A stretch of DNA of 6,300 nucleotides, from the NCBI GenBank assembly GCA_010021705.1, contig RGMU01000095.1, positions 1 through 6,300 of the forward strand. Direction: 5' to 3'. The DNA comes from Chitinophagia bacterium. GTDB lineage: Bacteria; Bacteroidota; Bacteroidia; Chitinophagales; Chitinophagaceae. The notes under the pieces were generated by a model, which was not told where the DNA came from, searched no databases, and saw only the letters and a program-made list of their open reading frames with translations. Position 1 is the first letter of the stretch. Each line of letters starts with the position of its first letter. Both the position numbers and the translations under genes were made by a program. Below are positions 5,871 to 6,300 of the stretch, one piece after another.

Positions 5871-6300
5871 ATGAAGTTTGAAGTAGGCGATAAAGTGTTA
5901 TTGAAGCACACCCAAGAGGAAGGTGTAGTGATGGCGTTTATTGGAGATGATGTGGCAGAAGTGTTGGTGAACGGTACTACGTTTCCGGTTTACATAGACT
6001 GTATAGACCACCCTTATCTGAAATGGTTTACCGAGAAAAAGAAGGCGAATAACAAGCCTACATCACTGCCGGAAATTAAGCCGGAGAAAATAGCAGAACG
6101 CCCTGCTAAGGTGTGGAAAGGTATTTTTTTATCGTTTTATCCGATATACAAAGACAATGGGGAGGAGATAGATTTTTTGAAAATCTATTTGTTAAACGAA
6201 ACAAGCGTGAACATAGATTACTGCTATGAAATGGTTACTACGGAAACGCAAATATTTAAACATAATGCGTCTTTACATGCCTTTGGCAATGTGCTGTTGC
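5871..6300 (+). CDS. DUF2027 domain / Smr-MutS family protein, N-terminal part (runs off the window)
   Basis: An ATG at 5871 opens a stop-free frame of 143 full codons to the window edge. Residues 1-48 begin M-K-F-E-V-G-D-K-V and look like a small beta-barrel (Tudor/KOW-like) with conserved G-x-V-x-x-F and F-P-V-Y-x-D blocks. A charged linker (about 52-80, rich in Lys, Glu and Pro) follows. Residues about 81-143 (K-G-I-F-L-S-F-x-P, then L-K-I-Y-L-L-N and an N-x-D-Y-x-Y-E segment) match my memory of the DUF2027 middle domain in Bacteroidota proteins that end in a C-terminal Smr domain, a DNA-related module of MutS2-type proteins. The Smr part would lie beyond the window, so a nuclease or DNA-binding role is inference. 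The 22-base gap to rdgB suggests one operon. Confidence 0.8.
   Translation, partial: MKFEVGDKVLLKHTQEEGVVMAFIGDDVAEVLVNGTTFPVYIDCIDHPYLKWFTEKKKANNKPTSLPEIKPEKIAERPAKVWKGIFLSFYPIYKDNGEEIDFLKIYLLNETSVNIDYCYEMVTTETQIFKHNASLHAFGNVLL

Overview
The window reads as a chromosomal segment of a Bacteroidota bacterium, probably in or near the Chitinophagales. The evidence is a secreted protein with a small N-terminal heme-like motif followed by tandem bacterial Ig-like domains, a DUF2027-type Smr/MutS protein start, a GT-C membrane protein with a K-x-Y-x-x-E motif, promoter boxes of the TAnnTTTG type, and gene starts without strong Shine-Dalgarno sequences. This placement comes from family knowledge and was not searched. 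All recognised genes lie on the + strand.

Left part (1-1838): an open frame enters from upstream of the window. Its first ~88 codons are a clean 8-residue (24-nt) repeat of the L-T-T-x-Q-[IV]-x-A kind. The frame then continues without a stop into the second half (five membrane segments) of an EamA/DMT-family transporter. The transporter's first half is missing. This junction is the oddest thing in the window: it is either an assembly or recombination chimera or an unusual domain fusion. Next, 23 bases downstream, comes a class II branched-chain amino acid aminotransferase (ilvE), closed by a good intrinsic terminator.

Middle part (1839-3758): a 235-base AT-rich intergenic region carries a well-formed Bacteroidota promoter. 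It drives a 531-residue exported protein with a C-x-C-H motif near the N-terminus, a choice-of-anchor-like beta domain and four Ig-like repeats. A likely terminator overlaps its stop codon.

Right part (3759-6300): three genes are packed with gaps of 11 and 22 bases and probably form one operon. They encode a GT-C fold (family 39-like) membrane glycosyltransferase, the house-cleaning nucleotide pyrophosphatase RdgB/HAM1, and the N-terminal part of a DUF2027 Smr/MutS-family protein that runs off the window. Apart from the repeat fusion at the left edge, the content is ordinary housekeeping and cell-surface material. I see no defence system, CRISPR array, tRNA, rRNA or insertion sequence.
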